From contig NZ_CP108568.1 in NCBI RefSeq assembly GCF_036010485.1, forward strand, positions 6,162,501 through 6,226,500: a DNA stretch of 64,000 nt. The letters are read 5' to 3'. The DNA is from Streptomyces sp. NBC_01198 (GTDB lineage Bacteria > Actinomycetota > Actinomycetes > Streptomycetales > Streptomycetaceae). This document shows, in pieces, positions 60,528-64,000 of this stretch. The notes under the pieces were generated by a model. The model was not told the origin of the DNA, did not search any database, and was given only the letters and a program-made list of their open reading frames with translations. A program made the translations under genes and the position numbers. How positions within the stretch are numbered: position 1 is the stretch's first letter; each line of letters opens with the position of its first letter.

Positions 60528-60979
60528 ACGACTTCGACTTCCTCACCGGCAGCTGGGACGTCGCCAACCACCGGCGCACCGCCTTCCTCGACCCTGGCAG
60601 CCGCTGGGAGGACTTCCCCGGCGTCAGCACCGCCTCACGGCACTTCGACGGCGGCGCGAACTTCGACGAGATCGCCTTCCCCACCAAGGGCACCGCAGGA
60701 CTGACGCTGCGGTTGTACGACCCGGCCCGCGACCTGTGGTCGCTCTACTGGTCGAGCAGCAGCACCGGCCTGCTCTTCCCGCCGGTGACCGGCCGCTTCA
60801 CCGGCGGCACGGGCGTCTTCCACGGTGAGGACACCCACGAGGGCACGCCCGTCACGGCCCGCTTCCTCTGGTCGGACATCACCAAGGACTCCGCCCGCTG
60901 GGAGCAGGCCTTCTCGGCGGACGGCGGCGAGACCTGGCTGACCAACTGGGTCATGGAGCTCACCCGGCGGAGGGCTTAG
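60524..60979 (+). CDS. DUF1579-like small protein
   Basis: The 151-residue protein begins MNDFDFLTGSWDVANHRR, the FL-x-G-x-W opening of lipocalin-like DUF1579 proteins, and continues with RLYDPARDLWSLYW and GETWLTNWVMELTR strands. It is probably a cytosolic beta-barrel binding a small ligand; function unknown. The ATG overlaps the upstream TGA (ATGA), so it is co-translated with the hypothetical gene and under the same operator. The TAG stop falls in repeat copy C. Confidence 0.78.
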   Translation: MNDFDFLTGSWDVANHRRTAFLDPGSRWEDFPGVSTASRHFDGGANFDEIAFPTKGTAGLTLRLYDPARDLWSLYWSSSSTGLLFPPVTGRFTGGTGVFHGEDTHEGTPVTARFLWSDITKDSARWEQAFSADGGETWLTNWVMELTRRRA

Positions 60980-61021
60980 GCCGTGCCAGGCGCCGCGGGC
61001 CAGGCGGGATTCGTCTTCTAG
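60976..61021. repeat. Palindromic CTAG-ended repeat, copy C (degenerate)
   Basis: The element reads TTAGGCCGTGCCAGGC at its left end, shares the CCGCGGGCCAGGCGGGAT core with copies A and B and ends TCTTCTAG, having lost part of the right arm. Both flanking convergent genes end in it: TAG 60977-60979 stops the DUF1579-like gene, and CTA 61018-61020 is the TAG of the quinone reductase gene. Confidence 0.8.
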
Positions 61022-62025
61022 CGGCCCTCGTGCCGGACGCGGACGACGAGCTTGCCGGTGGCGCGGTCGTGCTCCATGTCGTCGTGCGCCTGCTTGACCT
61101 GCTCCAGGCCGTCGTAGACGCGGTCCACCGGGAAGGCCAGCCGGCCGGCCGCGACCGCGTCGAGGATCTCCTGGAAGGCCTCGCGGGGCAGGTCGGCGGC
61201 GTCGCCGAAGTAGCCCGCAAGGCGCACGCCCCTGGGCAGGTACTCGTTCGGCGAGAAGTCCCGCACCGTCCACTGGTTCGACAGGCTGCCGCCGAAGCAG
61301 CCGGTGCCGTGCACTCGGACCGACCGCAGCGTGTCGGGCAGGGTCGGCGTGCCGACCAGGTCGAGGGCGGCGTCGACGCCGTCCGGGTACAGCTCGCGCA
61401 CGGCGGGGGCGACCTCGCCGGTGTCCAGCAGGGGGTGGTCGACGCCGTGCTCCTTCAGCGACGCCAGGCGGTCCGCCCGCCGGGTGGTGGCCAGCACCGT
61501 GGCGCCGCGCCAGCCGGCCAGCGCGGCGGCCGCCAGGCCCACCGAGGAGGTGCCGCCGCGGATCAGCAGGGACTGGCCGGGCTGCAGGTCCAGGCCCACG
61601 GTGAGCGAGCCGTAGGCGGTCTGCACCATCTCCGGCAGCGCGCCGAGCACCTCCCAGGGCAGGCCGGTGTCGACCGGGATGACCTGGGACAGCGGCACCG
61701 ACGTGTACTCGGCGTAGCCGCCGTCGTAGGTGCGCCCCATGTCGCCCATCATCGCGACGACCTTCTGCCCGGTGACCAGCCCGCTGCCCGCGGGGGCCGC
61801 GTCGACGGTGCCGGCGGCCTCGATACCGGGCACCCGGGGGAAGCTGACGCCCTCGCTCACCCCGAGCCGGAGCTTCAGTTCCGAGCGGTTGAGGCCGAAC
61901 GCCTCGACGCGGATGCGCACCCAGCCGTCCCGCTCGGGCGGCAGCGGGAGCGTGGTCAGCCGCAGGTTGTCCACGGGGCCGGGTGCGGAGAGCCGGACGG
62001 CGCGCATGGTGGTCGGTGAGGGCAC
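61018..62025 (-). CDS. Zinc-type alcohol dehydrogenase/quinone oxidoreductase family protein
   Basis: The 335-residue medium-chain reductase has GroES-like N-terminal VEAFGLNRSELKLRLG, VPGIEAAGTV, and the NADPH-binding Rossmann motif IRGGTSSVGLAAAALA. The zinc-ligand cysteines of true alcohol dehydrogenases are not evident, so a QOR/enoyl-reductase type acting on quinones or enones is likely. The GTG start gives MPSPTTMRAV; the ATG at 62007 (MRAVRLSAPG) is an alternative. Confidence 0.88.
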   Translation of the reverse strand: MPSPTTMRAVRLSAPGPVDNLRLTTLPLPPERDGWVRIRVEAFGLNRSELKLRLGVSEGVSFPRVPGIEAAGTVDAAPAGSGLVTGQKVVAMMGDMGRTYDGGYAEYTSVPLSQVIPVDTGLPWEVLGALPEMVQTAYGSLTVGLDLQPGQSLLIRGGTSSVGLAAAALAGWRGATVLATTRRADRLASLKEHGVDHPLLDTGEVAPAVRELYPDGVDAALDLVGTPTLPDTLRSVRVHGTGCFGGSLSNQWTVRDFSPNEYLPRGVRLAGYFGDAADLPREAFQEILDAVAAGRLAFPVDRVYDGLEQVKQAHDDMEHDRATGKLVVRVRHEGR

Positions 62026-62161
62026 GGGGGACCTGCCTTCTTCGCGGGGTCGGAGCGTCGGTCGGCGTCAACCCGCCGCCACCGAGGCTACATTCCCGGC
62101 CGGCCCCGGAACCGCGTCGCCCGGGGCCCCGCCCGGCCGGCGGACGCCCCGGTCCGGGTCG

Positions 62162-62818
62162 TCACCAGCCGCGCTTGCGCCACTCGGCCAGGTGCGGGCG
62201 CTCGGCACCCAGCGTGGTGTCGTCGCCGTGGCCCGGGTACACCCAGGCCTCGTCGGGCAGCGGGTCGAAGAGCCTGGTGGTCACGCCGTCCAGCAGCGAC
62301 ACGAAGGCGGCCGGGTCGTCGTGGGTGTTGCCGACCCCCCCGGGGAAGAGGCAGTCGCCGGTGAAGACGTGCGGGTGGCCGTGCGGGTCGTCGTAGACCA
62401 GCGCGATGCTGCCCGGGGTGTGGCCGACCAGGTGGCGGGCGGTGAGGGTGATCCGGCCGACCTCGACGGTGCCGAGGTCGTCGACCGGCACGTCGGTGCG
62501 GACCGGGATGCCGTCCACGTCGTCGCGGCCCGCGTAGGTACGGGCGCCGGTCGCGTCGACCACCGCGCGCAGCGCCTGCCAGTGGTCGCCGTGCCGGTGG
62601 GTGGTGACCACCGAGGTCAGGCCGTCGGCCCCGACCAGGTCGAGCAGCGTCTCCGGCTCCTCCGCCGCGTCGATGAGCAGCTGCTCACCGGTGGCGCGGC
62701 AGCGCAGCAGATACGCGTTGTTGTTCATCGGGCCGACCGCGACCTTGCTGATGATCAGATCGCTGAGTTCGTGCACATCGGGGGCCCCGCCCACCGTCAC
62801 CTGTCCGCTGTACGCCAT
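62162..62818 (-). CDS. MBL-fold metallo-hydrolase
   Basis: The 218-residue protein has the beta-lactamase-fold metal motif VTTHRHGDHWQAL (HxHxDH), TARHLVGHTPGSIALVY and the Asp-containing HVFTGDCLFPGG, closing with YPGHGDDTTLG. This glyoxalase II-like set suggests thioester hydrolysis, possibly with mycothiol conjugates given the upstream gene, but the substrate is unknown. The start is the ATG 7 nt after TAGGCT. It lies 5 nt downstream of the mycothiol-dependent enzyme gene on the same strand. Confidence 0.9.
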   Translation of the reverse strand: MAYSGQVTVGGAPDVHELSDLIISKVAVGPMNNNAYLLRCRATGEQLLIDAAEEPETLLDLVGADGLTSVVTTHRHGDHWQALRAVVDATGARTYAGRDDVDGIPVRTDVPVDDLGTVEVGRITLTARHLVGHTPGSIALVYDDPHGHPHVFTGDCLFPGGVGNTHDDPAAFVSLLDGVTTRLFDPLPDEAWVYPGHGDDTTLGAERPHLAEWRKRGW

Positions 62819-62823
62819 GGGCG

Positions 62824-63558
62824 TCAGCCTAGCGGCGGGAGTACCGGCAGCGGGCGCCCCGCCGGCTCGACGTCCAGCCCGTCACCGCTGCCGCGGCCGC
62901 TGAGCCAGGCCAGCAGCGCGCGCGACGGGCCGGAGACGGTCAGCTCGGGCTCCGCGGCTGCGCCCAGGTCCCAGGTGGTGCCGGAGCCGGTGTCGCGCAG
63001 CCGCACGGGGGCGACGCCCTCGTGGGCGGTCAGCCCGTCCACGACCCAGGCCAGCTCGCGGTCGGCGAAGCCGGCCGGCAGGTCGTCGGCGGTGTGTCCG
63101 GCGTCCAGGTCGACCAGGTGCAGCCGCACCTCGATCAGCCGCCGCCAGGGGATCTCGGCGGCGGCGATCACCCGGCCCGAGCGCATCGCGACCTGGGTCG
63201 CCCAGGCGGCCGGCGGCAGCGCCGCTACGGCCGCGGCGAAGCGGTCGGCGGACTCCCGCAGGTCGGCGAGGTGCTCGGCCGGCGTGCGGCCCGCGCCCGC
63301 TTCGATGTCGCGGTCGCGGGCGGCCGGGTCGGCGTACATCGGGGTCTCCTCGCCGGTCTCCGCCCAGGTCAGCAGATTGCCCAGGGCGTCGGCGTTGCGC
63401 GCCACGTGGCACAGCACGTGCCCGCGGCTCCAGCCGGGCAGCAGGGAGGGCCCCGCGAGGTCCTCAGCCGACAGCTTGGCCGCGGCGTCGAGCAGCTGCT
63501 CGGTCGCCTCCGCCACGTCGGCCGCATCGCGATCGGGATCGGGTCGTTGGACGGTCAC
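62824..63558 (-). CDS. Maleylpyruvate isomerase family mycothiol-dependent enzyme
   Basis: The 244-residue protein is a TIGR03083/DinB-like member: LLPGWSRGHVLCHVARNADALGNLLTWAE with conserved His residues and a later RLIEVRLHLVDLDAGH block, which in relatives bind a divalent metal and mycothiol. The C-terminal MDMPI domain follows. I placed the start at the GTG with GGGAG 6 nt upstream; the open frame extends 60 codons further without support. It is followed by the MBL hydrolase, suggesting a thiol-linked detoxification pair. Confidence 0.85.
   Translation of the reverse strand: MTVQRPDPDRDAADVAEATEQLLDAAAKLSAEDLAGPSLLPGWSRGHVLCHVARNADALGNLLTWAETGEETPMYADPAARDRDIEAGAGRTPAEHLADLRESADRFAAAVAALPPAAWATQVAMRSGRVIAAAEIPWRRLIEVRLHLVDLDAGHTADDLPAGFADRELAWVVDGLTAHEGVAPVRLRDTGSGTTWDLGAAAEPELTVSGPSRALLAWLSGRGSGDGLDVEPAGRPLPVLPPLG
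62826..62831 (-). promoter_or_regulatory. -10 element TAGGCT of the MBL hydrolase gene
   Basis: TAGGCT on the minus strand ends 7 nt before the ATG at 62818 and overlaps the last codons of the upstream gene, so the hydrolase may have its own leaderless transcript. Confidence 0.5.
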
Positions 63559-63801
63559 GGGCGCTCCCGGTGGGATCGGCGGGGGTACGGCTTCAGGTTT
63601 CCGTATGCCCGCCGGTACGGACAGCGATGCGCACCACCCGATCGGGTGATCCTGGCAGCCGGATCCGGTAAATCGAATGCACGTGCTATATGGTCGTTGT
63701 GTCGCAACAGAGGCGACAGGAAGAAAACCCGGGCGCACCCCGTTTAGGCTGACTGGGGGGTGTGGTCTCTCCTCCCGTTTCTAGGAAAGGTGCGCACTGG
63801 C

Positions 63802-64000
63802 GTGGCCGATCGACTCATCGTCCGTGGCGCTCGCGAGCACAACCTGAAGAACGTCTCGCTGGAGCTCCCCAGGGACGCGCTCATCGTCTTCACCGGGCTG
63901 TCCGGTTCCGGCAAGTCCTCGCTGGCGTTCGACACGATCTTCGCCGAGGGCCAGCGCCGGTATGTCGAGTCGCTCTCGTCCTACGCGCGGCAGTTCCTCG
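63802..64000 (+). CDS. uvrA: Excinuclease ABC subunit A, 5' part
   Basis: The first 66 codons are present before the window edge. VADRLIVRGAREHNLKNVSLELPR is the conserved UvrA opening, and Walker A FTGLSGSGKSSLAFDTIFAEGQRRYVESLS follows at once. The GTG start is preceded by GGAAAGG. A TAGGCT hexamer near 63745 is a possible -10. No SOS-type palindrome is visible upstream. UvrA pairs with UvrB encoded at 52106. Confidence 0.97.
   Translation, partial: MADRLIVRGAREHNLKNVSLELPRDALIVFTGLSGSGKSSLAFDTIFAEGQRRYVESLSSYARQFL

Overview
The window is a chromosomal core segment of a high-GC actinomycete, almost certainly a Streptomyces or close relative. The evidence is the GC-rich codon third positions, frequent GTG/TTG starts, genes read from start codons lying 6-7 nt below TANNNT hexamers, an ANTAR regulator, mycothiol-type enzymes, HGxxPAAW and Trp-associated membrane proteins, and a gene order (trp, lgt, gltBD, pyk, liv, pdtaR, polA, rpsA, uvrB, uvrA) that I recall, from memory, as matching the conserved core of Streptomyces chromosomes. 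No prophage, CRISPR array, integron or complete insertion sequence is visible.

Layout. 1-7.6 kb: tryptophan genes (3' end of trpE, three small membrane genes, trpC, a small trpM-like gene, trpB-trpA), interrupted by a divergent secreted S53 peptidase. 7.7-10.5 kb: DsbA-like thioredoxin, lgt, and a VIT/CCC1 metal transporter with a candidate iron box. 10.8-16.9 kb: glutamate synthase gltBD with a candidate GlnR half-site. 17-20.5 kb: an HExxH/zinc-ribbon protein and aminopeptidase N. 20.5-23.7 kb: a nested-repeat intergenic region followed by an orphan siderophore-type pair (PLP decarboxylase and lysine/ornithine N-monooxygenase). 23.7-27.2 kb: Tat-exported 5'-nucleotidase and divergent pyruvate kinase. 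27.7-33.6 kb: a complete branched-chain amino-acid ABC transporter (SBP, LivH, LivM, LivG, LivF). 33.6-35.8 kb: ANTAR regulator, an odd class-I tRNA with a CAA anticodon, a frameshifted HTH/LAGLIDADG gene, and a thioesterase. 35.9-42.8 kb: FdhF/YdeP oxidoreductase, polA, lytic transglycosylase. 42.8-49.8 kb: hrpB, methyltransferase, rpsA, PAC2 protein, coaE. 49.9-58 kb: TPR protein, slipin, ogt/uvrB divergent pair, and a Ter group (TerD, TerD plus degenerate FtsK-like protein, TerC). 58-64 kb: CtaG-type protein, WYL regulator with a perfect palindromic operator and its divergent target genes, quinone oxidoreductase, MBL hydrolase, mycothiol-dependent isomerase-like protein, and the 5' end of uvrA.

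How the parts fit. Most genes are housekeeping: amino-acid synthesis (trp, glt), amino-acid uptake (liv), glycolysis (pyk), replication and repair (polA, uvrA, uvrB, ogt), translation (rpsA, tRNA) and envelope biogenesis (lgt, DsbA-like, transglycosylase). The accessory signals are small: three copies of a roughly 50-bp palindromic repeat whose ends supply the TAG stop codons of four flanking genes, the orphan decarboxylase-monooxygenase pair, the tRNA with its neighbouring LAGLIDADG remnant, the Ter group with a fusion protein lacking a Walker A motif, and the WYL operator. No obviously new multi-gene system is present. The repeat family, the tRNA/LAGLIDADG pair and the Ter fusion are the best leads.
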